DNA of 64,000 bases from Sphingomonas sp. Leaf357 (GTDB lineage: Bacteria > Pseudomonadota > Alphaproteobacteria > Sphingomonadales > Sphingomonadaceae). The first letter of the stretch is position 1. The number at the start of each line of letters is the position of its first letter. The notes under the pieces are model-generated. The model made no database searches and was not told the DNA's origin. It saw nothing but the letters and a program-made list of their open reading frames with translations. The stretch is taken from contig NZ_LMPM01000001.1 in NCBI RefSeq assembly GCF_001423845.1, positions 1 to 64,000 of the forward strand, given 5' to 3'. Below, one piece after another: positions 8,009-16,661 of the stretch. A program made the translations under genes and the position numbers.

Positions 8009-9276
8009 TAGTTTAGCGGATCCATCCCGAGAATTTCACGGATACGATCGGCGATTTGCTCATGTTCGTCGACTTCGTTTGGCCGTAGAAGGTTTTCCGT
8101 CAACACTCTGATAGAGGCCGATCCATCTGCTCGAACGAAAACCATTGATCGAGCGTCCACTTTTTTCGCGATTTCAGTCCGTCGCTTAGCATTACCCCGG
8201 AACGCCATATCTGCAGATAAACCGGCCGATCTAATTTGCCGCAAAACCCTCAATGCTTGCGCTTCAAACTCAGGCTGATCCGGAATTACGACGACGTCCG
8301 GCCTTGAACGTACCGGTTCTTCCAAAAGCATCGCCAGCCGTTCAACACCCGCCGCCCAACCGACGCCCGCCGTCGCGGGCCCGCCGAGACTCTCGATCAG
8401 CCCGTCATAGCGTCCGCCGGCCAGCACGGTGCCTTGCGCGCCGAGCCGATCGGTGACGAATTCGAACGCGGTGTGGCGGTAATAATCCAGGCCGCGAACC
8501 AGCCGGGCGTTGCGGGTCCACGCCACGCCGGCCGCATCCAGTCCGGCCGTCACCGCGCCGAAGAAGGCGCGGGCGTCGGGGGTGAGGTATGCGTCGATGT
8601 CCGGCGCGCTGTCGGCGATCGGGCGGTCGCGCGGGTCCTTCGAATCGAGGATGCGCAGCGGGTTCTTGTCGAGCCGCGCGACGCTGTCGTCGGACAGGTC
8701 CGCGCGGTGCGCCTCGAAATGCGCGACCAGGGCCGCGCGCCACGCGTCGCGGGTCTCGGCGTCGCCCAGCGTGTTCAATTGCAGCGTCACGCCGTCGGCG
8801 ATGCCGAGTTCGTGCAGCAACTGGTCCGCCAGCACCAGCAGTTCGACGTCGGCGGCCGGTTCGGGCGCGCCGATCACCTCGGCGTCGATCTGGTGGAACT
8901 GGCGGAAGCGGCCCTTCTGGGGGCGTTCGTAGCGGAACACGGGCCCGTGCGTCGCGAGCTTCAGCGGGGCGTATTGCTGCCAGCCTTCGGTCAGATAGGC
9001 CCGCGCGATGCCGGCGGTGAATTCGGGCCGCAGCGTGATCGAATCTCCGCCGCGATCCTCGAACGTGTACATCTCCTTCGACACGACGTCGGTCGTCTCG
9101 CCCAGCGAGCGGGCGAAGACGGCGGTGCTCTCGAACACCGGAATGTCGACGCGCTGGAAGCAATAGAGCCGCCGCACCGCCTCGAACGCCGCCAGCACGC
9201 GGGCGAACCTGCGCTGGTCTTCGCCGAAGATATCCTGCGTGCCGCGGATGCGTTTTGGGGTTTCGATGCGGGCCAT
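8008..9276 (-). CDS. hisS: histidine--tRNA ligase
   Basis: 422 aa class II synthetase charging tRNA-His. Visible motifs: [14 protein letters not shown] near the N-terminus, motif 2 region [16 protein letters not shown], histidine-binding [15 protein letters not shown], and motif 3 [14 protein letters not shown]...GVERLAM. ATG at 9276 chosen because [12 protein letters not shown] is the family N-terminus. Oddity: the last ~105 codons (8008 to about 8335, the anticodon-binding domain) have about 50 % GC by eye against about 67 % in the catalytic part, with codons rare in this genome such as TTA, AGA and CTA. Suggests a mosaic gene. Confidence 0.96.
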   Translation of the reverse strand: MARIETPKRIRGTQDIFGEDQRRFARVLAAFEAVRRLYCFQRVDIPVFESTAVFARSLGETTDVVSKEMYTFEDRGGDSITLRPEFTAGIARAYLTEGWQQYAPLKLATHGPVFRYERPQKGRFRQFHQIDAEVIGAPEPAADVELLVLADQLLHELGIADGVTLQLNTLGDAETRDAWRAALVAHFEAHRADLSDDSVARLDKNPLRILDSKDPRDRPIADSAPDIDAYLTPDARAFFGAVTAGLDAAGVAWTRNARLVRGLDYYRHTAFEFVTDRLGAQGTVLAGGRYDGLIESLGGPATAGVGWAAGVERLAMLLEEPVRSRPDVVVIPDQPEFEAQALRVLRQIRSAGLSADMAFRGNAKRRTEIAKKVDARSMVFVRADGSASIRVLTENLLRPNEVDEHEQIADRIREILGMDPLN

Positions 9277-9398
9277 GATCGCGTGCGTCTTATGCGAGAG
9301 CCGCGCGAAGGGAAAGCACCGAAGAAATGCCGGCGATCCGCGCTCGGCGGAGCCTCCGGTGCGTCGCGGCATCGTGCCATCGGACCGACGCCGTCCGG

Positions 9399-9420
9399 CA
9401 CGTGACGCTTATGTCACGTG
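9399..9420. promoter_or_regulatory. perfect inverted repeat upstream of the DUF1345 gene
   Basis: CACGTGAC, 6-nt spacer GCTTAT, GTCACGTG: an 8-bp perfect inverted repeat ending 33 bp before the ATG of the DUF1345 gene, in the divergent region between it and hisS (start 9276). Geometry fits a dimeric regulator's operator. The regulator is unknown. Confidence 0.5.
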
Positions 9421-9453
9421 ACAGGGCCGGCGCCACCGGACTAGCCTTCGCGC

Positions 9454-10092
9454 ATGAAACTCAATCTCGGTCACCGAATCGCGCCGACGCGCTTCGTCGT
9501 CTTCGTCATCCTGTTCGGCACCGGCCTCGGCGTGCTGATCCCGATGCTCGGGCGCGGGCGCGGCGCGATGGCGGCGTTCGACATCGCCGCGTTGGTCTTC
9601 CTGGCCGCGGTGGTGCCGCTGCTGAGCAAGCGCGCGGCCGATATGCGGGCGATCGCCAAGTCCAACGACGCCAACCGCGCGCTGCTGCTGGCGGTGACGG
9701 CGATCGTGATGGGGATGATCCTCGTCTCGGTCGCGAGCGAGATGATGGGCGGCAAGAGCACCAAGCTCGGGATCGCGCTGATCGTCGCCACGCTCGTGCT
9801 CGCCTGGCTGTTCTCGAACACGATCTACGCGCTGCATTACGCCCACATCTTTTATCTCGGCGACGGCCAGGGCCAGGATCGCGGCGGGATCGACGTGCCG
9901 GGCTGCGACGAGCCGGATTATTGGGATTTCGTCTATTTCAGCTTCACGCTCGGCATGACGTTCCAGACATCGGACGTCGAGATCACCTCGCCGAAGATCC
10001 GCCGCGTCGTCACCGGGCATTGCCTGGCGGCGTTCGTGTTCAACATCGGCGTGCTGGCGTTCACGATCAACGTGCTGGGTGGAGGGGGCTGA
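9454..10092 (+). CDS. DUF1345 integral membrane protein
   Basis: 212 aa with about five hydrophobic segments. The conserved family block is clear: YALHYAHIFYL about residues 125-135, then DEPDYWDFVYFSFTLGMTFQ about 150-170, ending in TSDVEI. Members are found next to many genes and have no agreed function; the aromatic FSFT segment resembles a pore-type element, which is only a suggestion. Transcribed divergently from hisS, with a perfect inverted repeat just upstream. The M61 peptidase gene follows after 86 nt. Confidence 0.85.
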   Translation: MKLNLGHRIAPTRFVVFVILFGTGLGVLIPMLGRGRGAMAAFDIAALVFLAAVVPLLSKRAADMRAIAKSNDANRALLLAVTAIVMGMILVSVASEMMGGKSTKLGIALIVATLVLAWLFSNTIYALHYAHIFYLGDGQGQDRGGIDVPGCDEPDYWDFVYFSFTLGMTFQTSDVEITSPKIRRVVTGHCLAAFVFNIGVLAFTINVLGGGG

Positions 10093-10178
10093 GCCGAAGC
10101 TTTCCGGGCTCGGGGCTGGACGCAAGCGACATCAACCGCTTAAGCCCTGCGCATCCGCCCTTTTGCCGAAAGGCCAGT

Positions 10179-12086
10179 ATGTCCCGTCTCGCTCTGATCG
10201 CCAGTCTGTTCGCCGCCGTTTCCACCCCGGCCCTGGCCGAGAATTCCAAGCCGCAACCCGTGCCGATCGTCGATACGATCCCGCAGGCGCGCGACATTCC
10301 CTATCCCGGCACGATGACGATCGCGGTGGACGCGACCGACGTCGCGCGCGGCATCTTCACCGTGAAGCAGACGATTCCGGTCGCCGCCGCCGGACCGATG
10401 GCCCTGCTCTACCCGAAATGGCTGCCCGGCGCGCACAGCCCGCGCGGCGAGATCGAGAAACTCGCCGGCCTCGTCATCACCGCGAACGGCAAGCCCGTCC
10501 CCTGGACGCGCGATCCGGTCGACGTGTTCGCCTTCCATATCGACGTGCCGAAGGGCGCGAGGACGCTCGACATCGACCTGAAATTCCTGTCGGCGACCAA
10601 GGCCGATCAGGGGCGCATCGTGATGACGCCCAATCTGCTGAGCCTGCAGTTCAATTCGATGAGCCTGTATCCGGCGGGCTATTTCACGCGCCAGATCCCG
10701 GTGAAGGCGACGGTGAAATATCCGGAGGGCTGGAGCGCCGCCTCGGCCATCGCCGCCAAGACGACCGGATCGACCTCCACGTACGACAAGACGAATTACG
10801 AGGTGCTGGTCGATTCGCCGATCCTCGCCGGGCGCTATTATCGCCGGGTGCCGCTGTCGCCGCGCGTGAACCTGAACATCTTCGCCGACACGCCCGAGGA
10901 GTTGGCCGCGACGCCGGAACAGATCGATGCCCACAAGACGCTGGTGACGCAGGCGGTGAAGACGTTCGGCGCGCAGCATTACGACACTTACGAATTCCTG
11001 CTCTCGATCAGCGATCAACTGGGCGGCATCGGCCTGGAGCATCACCGCTCGTCCGAGGATGGCGTGACGCCGGGCTATTTCACAAAATGGGCCGACGGCC
11101 CCGGCCGGCGCAACCTGCTGCCGCACGAATACACGCATAGCTGGGACGGCAAGTTCCGGCGCGGCGCGGACCTGTGGACGCCGGATTATCGCATGCCGAT
11201 GCGCGGGTCGCTGCTGTGGGTGTATGAAGGCCAGACGCAGTTCTGGGGCTATGTGCTGCAGGCGCGCAGCGGGATCGTGTCGAAGCAGGATACGCTCGAC
11301 ATGTATGCGACCATCCTCGCCAGCCTCGACAATCGCCCGGCGCGCGAGTGGCGCCCGATGGTCGACACGACCAACGATCCGGTGATGTCGCAGCGCAAGC
11401 CCAAGGGCTGGGTGAGCTACGAACGCAGCGAGGATTATTACAATGAAGGCCTGCTGGTTTGGATGGAGGTCGATTCGATCCTGCGCAAGCAATCGGGCGG
11501 CGCGAAATCGATCGACGATTTCGCGCGCGCATTCTTCGGCATCAACGACGGCGACTGGGGCCAGGTGACCTACACGTTCGACGATGTCGTCGCGACGCTC
11601 AACGCGATCCAGCCGTACGACTGGAACGGCTTCCTGAAGACCCGCCTGACCGAGACCGGCGCGCCGGCACCACTGAAAGGCTTTGTCGATAACGGCTACC
11701 GGCTGGTTTATTCGGCCGAGCCGACCAAGGCGTTCAAATCGCAGGAGACCACCGCGAAGCGCACCGACCTGACCTATTCGATCGGGCTGACGCTGGACAA
11801 GGACGGCGAGATTTTCGGCGTCGGTTGGGACAGTGCCGGGTTCAAGGCCGGGCTGGATGTCGGCACCAAGATCGTCGCGGTGAACGGCACCGCCTATAGC
11901 GACACCGCGATCAAGGCGGCGATAACGGCGGCGAAAACGTCCAAGGAACCGATCCAACTGCTGATCAAGACCGGCGAGAAGATCACGCCAGCGGCCATCG
12001 ACTATCACGGCGGCCTCCGCTATCCGCGCCTCGAAAAGATCGGCACCGGAGAGAATGGTCTGGACAAGCTTTTGGCGTCACGCTGA
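10179..12086 (+). CDS. M61 family metallopeptidase (glycyl aminopeptidase-like) with PDZ domain
   Basis: 635 aa. A Sec signal peptide (MSRLALIASLFAAVSTPALA) directs it to the periplasm. An N-terminal beta domain is followed by the zinc motif HEYTHSW (HExxH) at about residue 310 and downstream acidic residues of the M61 fold; near the C-terminus a PDZ-like segment (SAGFKAGLDVGTKIVAVNG) is present. M61 enzymes release N-terminal amino acids, often glycine or alanine. Start set at 10179 because the signal peptide begins there; the frame upstream overlaps the DUF1345 gene. Length is normal for the family. Confidence 0.9.
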   Translation: MSRLALIASLFAAVSTPALAENSKPQPVPIVDTIPQARDIPYPGTMTIAVDATDVARGIFTVKQTIPVAAAGPMALLYPKWLPGAHSPRGEIEKLAGLVITANGKPVPWTRDPVDVFAFHIDVPKGARTLDIDLKFLSATKADQGRIVMTPNLLSLQFNSMSLYPAGYFTRQIPVKATVKYPEGWSAASAIAAKTTGSTSTYDKTNYEVLVDSPILAGRYYRRVPLSPRVNLNIFADTPEELAATPEQIDAHKTLVTQAVKTFGAQHYDTYEFLLSISDQLGGIGLEHHRSSEDGVTPGYFTKWADGPGRRNLLPHEYTHSWDGKFRRGADLWTPDYRMPMRGSLLWVYEGQTQFWGYVLQARSGIVSKQDTLDMYATILASLDNRPAREWRPMVDTTNDPVMSQRKPKGWVSYERSEDYYNEGLLVWMEVDSILRKQSGGAKSIDDFARAFFGINDGDWGQVTYTFDDVVATLNAIQPYDWNGFLKTRLTETGAPAPLKGFVDNGYRLVYSAEPTKAFKSQETTAKRTDLTYSIGLTLDKDGEIFGVGWDSAGFKAGLDVGTKIVAVNGTAYSDTAIKAAITAAKTSKEPIQLLIKTGEKITPAAIDYHGGLRYPRLEKIGTGENGLDKLLASR

Positions 12087-12100
12087 AATACACCCACTCC

Positions 12101-12185
12101 CGTTCATGCTGAGCCTGCCGAAGCATCGTCCTTCTTGTCCGCTGTCGAGAAGAAGAACGACCCTTCGACAGGCTCAGGGTGAACG
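12101..12185. repeat. palindromic repeat family A, copy 2
   Basis: CGTTCATGCTGAGCCTGCCG on the left and CCTTCGACAGGCTCAGGGTG on the right, inverted, with an AGAAGAAGAACG centre. Lies between the M61 peptidase stop and the ppa start. Confidence 0.85.
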
Positions 12186-12205
12186 GAACAGAAAATGGAA
12201 CGAAC

Positions 12206-12751
12206 ATGCGCATCGACTTGATTCCGATCGGCGACGATCCCCCCAACAGCCTGAACGTCATCATCGAAGTGCCGGTCGGCGGCGAGCCGGTGAAGTACGA
12301 GTTCGACAAGGCGAGCGGTGCCCTGTTCGTCGATCGCATCCTGCACACCCCGATGCGCTATCCGGCGAATTACGGTTTCGTGCCGCACACTTTGTCCCCC
12401 GATGGCGATCCGCTCGACGCGCTGGTGATCGCACGCTCGCCGTTCGTGCCGGGCTGCGTCGTGCGCGCGCGCCCGATCGCGGTTCTGAAGCTGGAAGACG
12501 AAGCGGGCGGCGACGAGAAATTGGTCTGCGTGCCGGTCGACACCACCTTCCCCTATTATTCGGACATCGGCGAACGCGGCGACCTGCCGTCGATCGTGCT
12601 CGCGCAGATCGAGCATTTCTTCAAACACTATAAGGATCTGGAATCCGAAAAGTGGGTGCGGATCGGCGAATGGGGCGATGCCGAAGAGGCGCGGCGCATC
12701 GTGATCGAAGCGATCGAAGCGGCCAAGGCTGCGAAGGCGGCGGCGGCTTAA
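12206..12751 (+). CDS. ppa: inorganic diphosphatase
   Basis: 181-aa soluble family I pyrophosphatase; hydrolyses PPi to two phosphates and pulls biosynthetic reactions forward. The active-site stretch YPANYGFVPHT followed by DGDPLDALV (metal-binding aspartates) is intact, as is PVDTTFPYYSDI. The ATG at 12206 (MRIDLIPIGDD) fits the family N-terminus better than the ATG at 12179, which lies in the repeat. C-terminus is Ala/Lys-rich (AAKAAKAAAA). Confidence 0.96.
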   Translation: MRIDLIPIGDDPPNSLNVIIEVPVGGEPVKYEFDKASGALFVDRILHTPMRYPANYGFVPHTLSPDGDPLDALVIARSPFVPGCVVRARPIAVLKLEDEAGGDEKLVCVPVDTTFPYYSDIGERGDLPSIVLAQIEHFFKHYKDLESEKWVRIGEWGDAEEARRIVIEAIEAAKAAKAAAA

Positions 12752-12774
12752 GCGACCAAAGCATCAACCCCTCC

Positions 12775-12862
12775 CCGTTCGTGCCGAGCCTGTCGAAGCA
12801 CCGTTCTTCTTATCTCAAGGTCGAGAAGAAGAACGGCCCTTCGACAGGCTCAGGGCGAACGG
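12775..12862. repeat. palindromic repeat family A, copy 3, overlapping a gene end
   Basis: CCGTTCGTGCCGAGCCTGTC / CCTTCGACAGGCTCAGGGCG inverted arms. On the minus strand it encodes the last residues (PEPVEGPFFFS) and the stop codon of the TfoX-like gene. Confidence 0.88.
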
Positions 12863-13250
12863 GGCGGGGGCTGCCTTCAAGATCCTGACTCACCTTGCGC
12901 GCTTTTTTCGGTTTCTTCACCGGCGCGCGTTGCCCCGCCGCCAGCCCGAGCAGCGCCCAGCGCCGCAGCGCATCCGGATCGTCATAGACGTCATCCGGCG
13001 CGCGGCGATAGTTCATCGATCCGGACCGCCCCTCGCCCATCTCGTAGGTGAAACGCGGGCAGTCCGCCGCGTCCCATTCGGCGTCGCTGACCGCATCGGC
13101 CTTGAACCAGAGTGCATCCAGCCCGACGATCGCGAAGATCACGCCGTCGCAATAGAGCGTCGCCCCGCCCATCATCGCGCGTTTGGTGACGGTGCCGACC
13201 GGCGCCATCGCCTCGGCTACCCAATCGACCAGGCCCTGATCCACCGCCAT
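12810..13250 (-). CDS. TfoX/Sxy N-terminal domain protein with repeat-encoded C-terminus
   Basis: 146 aa. Residues 1-110 match the TfoX/Sxy N-terminal domain (AMMGGATLYCDGVIFAIV, then LWFKAD and a conserved FTYEMGEG-type stretch). In gammaproteobacteria the domain occurs in competence regulators; in alphaproteobacteria short stand-alone forms like this have no proven role. The last ~25 residues (from about SPRPVRPEPVEG) are encoded by repeat family A, which also supplies the stop codon, so the native C-terminus was probably near residue 120. Same strand as the SMR gene but separated from it by a repeat. Confidence 0.82.
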   Translation of the reverse strand: MAVDQGLVDWVAEAMAPVGTVTKRAMMGGATLYCDGVIFAIVGLDALWFKADAVSDAEWDAADCPRFTYEMGEGRSGSMNYRRAPDDVYDDPDALRRWALLGLAAGQRAPVKKPKKARKVSQDLEGSPRPVRPEPVEGPFFFSTLR

Positions 13251-13265
13251 TAACGATCCTCTCTC

Positions 13266-13341
13266 CGTTCGTTTCGAGCGCAGTCGAGAAACAGGCCCCG
13301 AACGCTGCGCGCAGTTTCTCGACTGCGTTCGAAACGAACGG
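13266..13341. repeat. palindromic repeat family D
   Basis: CGTTCGTTTCGAGCGCAGTC and its inverted partner GACTGCGTTCGAAACGAACG flank a GC-rich centre. It fills the gap between the TfoX-like gene and the SMR gene. Only copy in the window. Confidence 0.85.
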
Positions 13342-13351
13342 ATGTTCTTGT

Positions 13352-13669
13352 TCAGTGCGCCGTCAGCTTCAAGCCCGCGATGCACAGCACCACGCCCAGG
13401 ATCAGCAGCAGGCGCGGCAGGCTGGCCGGTTCGCCGAACCACGCGATGCCGACGATCACCGTGCCGAGCGCGCCGATGCCGCCCCACACCGCATAGGCCG
13501 TGCCCATCGAAATCGAGCGCGACGCGACCTCCAGCAGGGCCATCGAACAGGCGACCGAGGCGAGGAAGCCCGCCGTCCAGCCGATATTGCGGAAACCGTC
13601 GACATAGCGCAGGCAGGTGGTGAAGCCGATCTCGAACAGCCCGCCGATCACCAGCAGCAACCACGCCAT
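13352..13669 (-). CDS. SMR family transporter (SugE/EmrE-like)
   Basis: 105 aa, four transmembrane helices, the standard size for small multidrug resistance proteins. The conserved membrane glutamate is in the first helix (LLLVIGGLFEIGFTTCLRY), and helix 3 has the family pattern AYAVWGGIGALGTVIVG. Uses proton motive force to export small cations (guanidinium or quaternary ammonium). ATG at 13669 shares its first base with the stop of the upstream GNAT gene (TGATG), so the two are coupled. Confidence 0.92.
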   Translation of the reverse strand: MAWLLLVIGGLFEIGFTTCLRYVDGFRNIGWTAGFLASVACSMALLEVASRSISMGTAYAVWGGIGALGTVIVGIAWFGEPASLPRLLLILGVVLCIAGLKLTAH

Positions 13670-14151
13670 CAGCCGCGTCCCGCCAGTTTCAACAAGGCAT
13701 CGCCGGTGACGCGCTGCGTGGTCCACTCGACCATCGCCTCCGCGCCGACCTTGCGGTAGAATTCGATCGCGCGTTCGTTCCAGTCGAGCACCCACCATTC
13801 GAAGCGCGCGCAGCCCCGATCCACCGCAATGCCGGCGAGGTGTGACAGCAACGCCCGCCCCGCGCCCGATCCGCGCGCGTCCGGCGTGATATACAGATCG
13901 TCGAGCCAGATGCCGCGCAGACCCGTCCAGGTCGAGAAATTGTGATAGAACACCGCCATGCCGACGGGCGTGCCGCCCATTTCGGCGATGATCGCCTCGG
14001 CCGCCGGTCGCGCGCCGAACAGCGCCTCGTGCATGATCGTCTCGGTCGCGGTGACGGCATCGGGCTCGCGCTCGAACGCGGCGAGTTCGCGCACGAAGCC
14101 CAGGATGGTCGGCACGTCGGTCGGCGTGGCGGGGCGGATCTTCACGGTCAT
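13669..14151 (-). CDS. GNAT family N-acetyltransferase
   Basis: 160 aa with the complete GNAT fold. LDDLYITPDARGSGAGRALL (about residues 90-110) is the acetyl-CoA pyrophosphate-binding motif A, and WVLDWNERAIEFYRKVGA is motif B. Resembles diamine acetyltransferase-type (SSAT-like) members, but the acceptor cannot be read from the sequence. Overlaps the EamA gene by ATGA and the SMR gene by TGATG. The three together could form a small export and modification set. Confidence 0.9.
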   Translation of the reverse strand: MTVKIRPATPTDVPTILGFVRELAAFEREPDAVTATETIMHEALFGARPAAEAIIAEMGGTPVGMAVFYHNFSTWTGLRGIWLDDLYITPDARGSGAGRALLSHLAGIAVDRGCARFEWWVLDWNERAIEFYRKVGAEAMVEWTTQRVTGDALLKLAGRG

Positions 14152-15047
14152 GCGGCGGCCTCGGTTTGTGGCGCGGGTGCCGCCTTTCCGCGGATCGCGA
14201 ACAGGCACCCGGCGATGATCAACAGCGCGCCCGCCACCGTCCATGCGGTGACATGCTCGCCGAACACGACATAGCCGAGAATCGCCGACCAGACGAAGGC
14301 GGTATATTCGACCGGTGCGAGCACCTGCGCCTCGGCATGGCGATAGGCCCAGGCGAGCAGGATCGCGGAGACCGAGCCGAGCGCGGCCGCGCCGAAGATG
14401 CCCGGCCAGAGCGCCATGGCGGGCATCGACGAAAACCACGGTGCCCCGATCAGCAGCAGCGTGCCCAGCACGACGCTGGTGAACAGGGCGACCTCGAGCG
14501 GATCGGCGACCTGTGCCTGCCGGCGCAGCAGGATCAGGCTGCCGGCATAGAGGATGGAGGCGGCGAAGATCGCCAGCGATCCCAGCACGATTTCGGTGGA
14601 GGCGTGCGCCTGCCACTGACCGGCGGCGATCGCCAGCACGCCGAGGCTGGCGATGACCGAGCCGCCGATCGCGGTGCGGCGGATCGTCTCGCCCAACGTC
14701 GCGGCGGCGAGGAAGAGGGCGATCAGCGGCGCGAGGAAGGTCAGCGCCACGCCCTGTGCCATCGTCACGCGTACCAGCCCCCAGAAGAACAGCAGCACCG
14801 ACGCGCCGGCCACGGCCCCACGCGACACATGCAGGATCAGCGCCGCCCGCCCCGGCCAGGGCCGCCGCCGCGCGAGGAAGATCGGCAGCATCAGGACGAC
14901 ACCCGCCACCGACCGCCACAGCACCGCACTGTATGCGCCATGCGCGATCGACATCCCCTTCATCACCGCATCCATCACCGAATAGCTGGCGATGCCGACA
15001 CAGGCGACGGCGAAGGCGGTCGCGGAGGTTGGGCCGTGGCGGGTCAA
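14148..15047 (-). CDS. EamA/DMT family transporter, probable TTG start
   Basis: About 299 aa with ten hydrophobic helices in two EamA repeats, typical of drug/metabolite exporters; substrate unknown. Repeat 1 starts near ACVGIASYSVMDAVMKG, repeat 2 near residue 150. No ATG precedes the first helix in frame. Candidate starts are TTG at 15047 (5 nt after the upstream AbrB stop, used here) and TTG at 15113, which would overlap the AbrB gene by 62 nt. Ends in ATGA overlap with the GNAT gene. Confidence 0.85.
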   Translation of the reverse strand: MTRHGPTSATAFAVACVGIASYSVMDAVMKGMSIAHGAYSAVLWRSVAGVVLMLPIFLARRRPWPGRAALILHVSRGAVAGASVLLFFWGLVRVTMAQGVALTFLAPLIALFLAAATLGETIRRTAIGGSVIASLGVLAIAAGQWQAHASTEIVLGSLAIFAASILYAGSLILLRRQAQVADPLEVALFTSVVLGTLLLIGAPWFSSMPAMALWPGIFGAAALGSVSAILLAWAYRHAEAQVLAPVEYTAFVWSAILGYVVFGEHVTAWTVAGALLIIAGCLFAIRGKAAPAPQTEAAA

Positions 15048-15051
15048 CGGA

Positions 15052-15210
15052 TCAGGAGTTTGGTTGACTATCTGGCGGCCGGCGCACGACCAAACCAGCT
15101 TCGGTATGCTCAATTACCAAGTCGTCGCCCACGCGCCATCCAAGATCTTCCATCAGATCCGGCGGTATAGTTACTTTGCCATTGTCATGCACGATTGTGG
15201 TGCGGGTCAC
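15052..15210 (-). CDS. AbrB/MazE/SpoVT-type DNA-binding protein, GTG start
   Basis: 52 aa, a single swapped-hairpin AbrB domain: TTIVHDNGKVTIPPDLMEDL, then DDLVIEHTEAGLVVRR. Such proteins are antitoxins or autoregulators. The GTG at 15210 has a textbook AGGAGG 6 nt upstream, which decides the start over the longer open frame reaching 15285. No toxin gene follows: the next gene is the EamA transporter, 5 nt on. It is therefore an orphan antitoxin-like protein or a local regulator of the transporter operon. Confidence 0.82.
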   Translation of the reverse strand: MTRTTIVHDNGKVTIPPDLMEDLGWRVGDDLVIEHTEAGLVVRRPPDSQPNS

Positions 15211-15291
15211 GGTAGCCTCCTGATTTTTTCTTCCCTGACCGCTTCCGTCACCCCTGACTGGTTCGGTGATTACCCTATCGACCACGTATTC

Positions 15292-15384
15292 GTCATTCCC
15301 GCGCAGGCGGGAATCAATACTGGCTAACCTCTCGCTTCGTAAACGGCGTCAGAGCTTATGGATCCCCGCCTACGCGGGGATGAC
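15292..15384. repeat. palindromic repeat family B, copy 1
   Basis: GTCATTCCCGCGCAGGCGGG facing GATCCCCGCCTACGCGGGGA. The centre (TTCGTAAACGGCGTCAGAGC) is shared with copy 3 at 59507-59599. Confidence 0.85.
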
Positions 15385-15447
15385 GGCTTTATACTTGCTC
15401 GAGGGGTATAAGCGCCGAAAAAGTCCGGGGACGGCATGACTCGCGAT

Positions 15448-16572
15448 CTACTCAGCCGCCACCGCCTGTGCCTCGTCGTGCGCCTCGATCTCCGCGGCTT
15501 TCGCTTCGACCAGCTGGACGATGTGTTCGAGCATGTCGTCGCTGGAGACGGTGTGGTCGGTGACGCCCGACAGATAGACCATGTGCTTGCCGTTGCCGCC
15601 GCCGGTCAGGCCGATATCGGTCTCGCGTGCCTCGCCGGGGCCGTTGACGACGCAGCCGAGGACGGAGAGCGACATCGGCGTGCGGATGTGCTGCAGACGT
15701 TCTTCCAGCGCCTGTACGGTGCGGATCACGTCGAAGCCCTGGCGTGCGCACGATGGACAGGAGACTACGCGGACGCCGCGGTTGCGGATGCCCAACGCCT
15801 TCAGGATCTCGAACCCGACGCGCACTTCCTCTTCCGGTTCGGCCGAGAGCGAGACGCGGATCGTGTCGCCGATGCCGTACCAGAGCAGGCTGCCCATGCC
15901 GATCGCCGACTTGACCGTGCCGCCGACGAACCCGCCCGCTTCGGTGATGCCGAGGTGCAGCGGGCAATCGACCGCTTCGGCGAGTTGCTGATAGGCGGCG
16001 ACGGCGAGGAACAGGTCGCTGGCCTTCACCGCGACCTTGAATTCGTGGAAATCGTGATCCTGCAACAGCTTGATGTGATCGAGCGCGCTTTCGACCAGCG
16101 CATCCGGGCACGGCTCGCCATATTTTTCGAGCAGATCCTTTTCGAGGCTGCCGGCATTTACGCCGATGCGGATCGCGCAGCCATTGGCCTTGGCCGCGTT
16201 GACGACCTCCTTCACGCGTGCCGAGGATCCGATATTGCCGGGGTTGATGCGCAGGCAGGCAGCACCCGCATCGGCGGCTTCCAGCGCGCGCTTGTAGTGG
16301 AAATGGATGTCCGCGACGATCGGCACGCGGCTGGCGCGCACGATCTGGCGAAGCGCCGCCGTGCTCTCCACATCGGGGCAGGACACGCGGATGATGTCGA
16401 CGCCGGCATCCTCGCACCGGCGGATCTGCGCGATCGTCGCCTTCGCGTCGCTGGTCGGCGTGTTGGTCATCGTCTGCACGGTGACCGGGGCATCACCACC
16501 GACGGGAACGTTGCCGACCATGATCTGACGGCTTTGACGACGCGTGATATCACGCCACGGACGTAAGGACAT
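15448..16572 (-). CDS. ispG: flavodoxin-dependent (E)-4-hydroxy-3-methylbut-2-enyl-diphosphate synthase
   Basis: 374 aa. Converts MEcPP to HMBPP in the MEP isoprenoid pathway using a 4Fe-4S cluster. The cluster cysteines lie in SCPSCARQ and [10 protein letters not shown] (C-terminal domain); the TIM-barrel part holds RINPGNIG and [15 protein letters not shown] at 16572 (MSLRPWRDI) taken as the start; the frame is open upstream but overlaps the divergent acyltransferase start. Gene stands alone on this strand. Confidence 0.96.
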   Translation of the reverse strand: MSLRPWRDITRRQSRQIMVGNVPVGGDAPVTVQTMTNTPTSDAKATIAQIRRCEDAGVDIIRVSCPDVESTAALRQIVRASRVPIVADIHFHYKRALEAADAGAACLRINPGNIGSSARVKEVVNAAKANGCAIRIGVNAGSLEKDLLEKYGEPCPDALVESALDHIKLLQDHDFHEFKVAVKASDLFLAVAAYQQLAEAVDCPLHLGITEAGGFVGGTVKSAIGMGSLLWYGIGDTIRVSLSAEPEEEVRVGFEILKALGIRNRGVRVVSCPSCARQGFDVIRTVQALEERLQHIRTPMSLSVLGCVVNGPGEARETDIGLTGGGNGKHMVYLSGVTDHTVSSDDMLEHIVQLVEAKAAEIEAHDEAQAVAAE

Positions 16573-16661
16573 GCTCTTCCCTATAGTGCCGCCGCCGCGC
16601 CACGGCAACGCCGGTAACGCCGCACTGGTCATCGCGCCAGCTTGCTCTAAAGCGGCGCGCG

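Noticed and set aside
10140..12008. 622-codon minus-strand open frame
   Set aside because: Mirror of the M61 peptidase gene; composition is that of a shadow frame.
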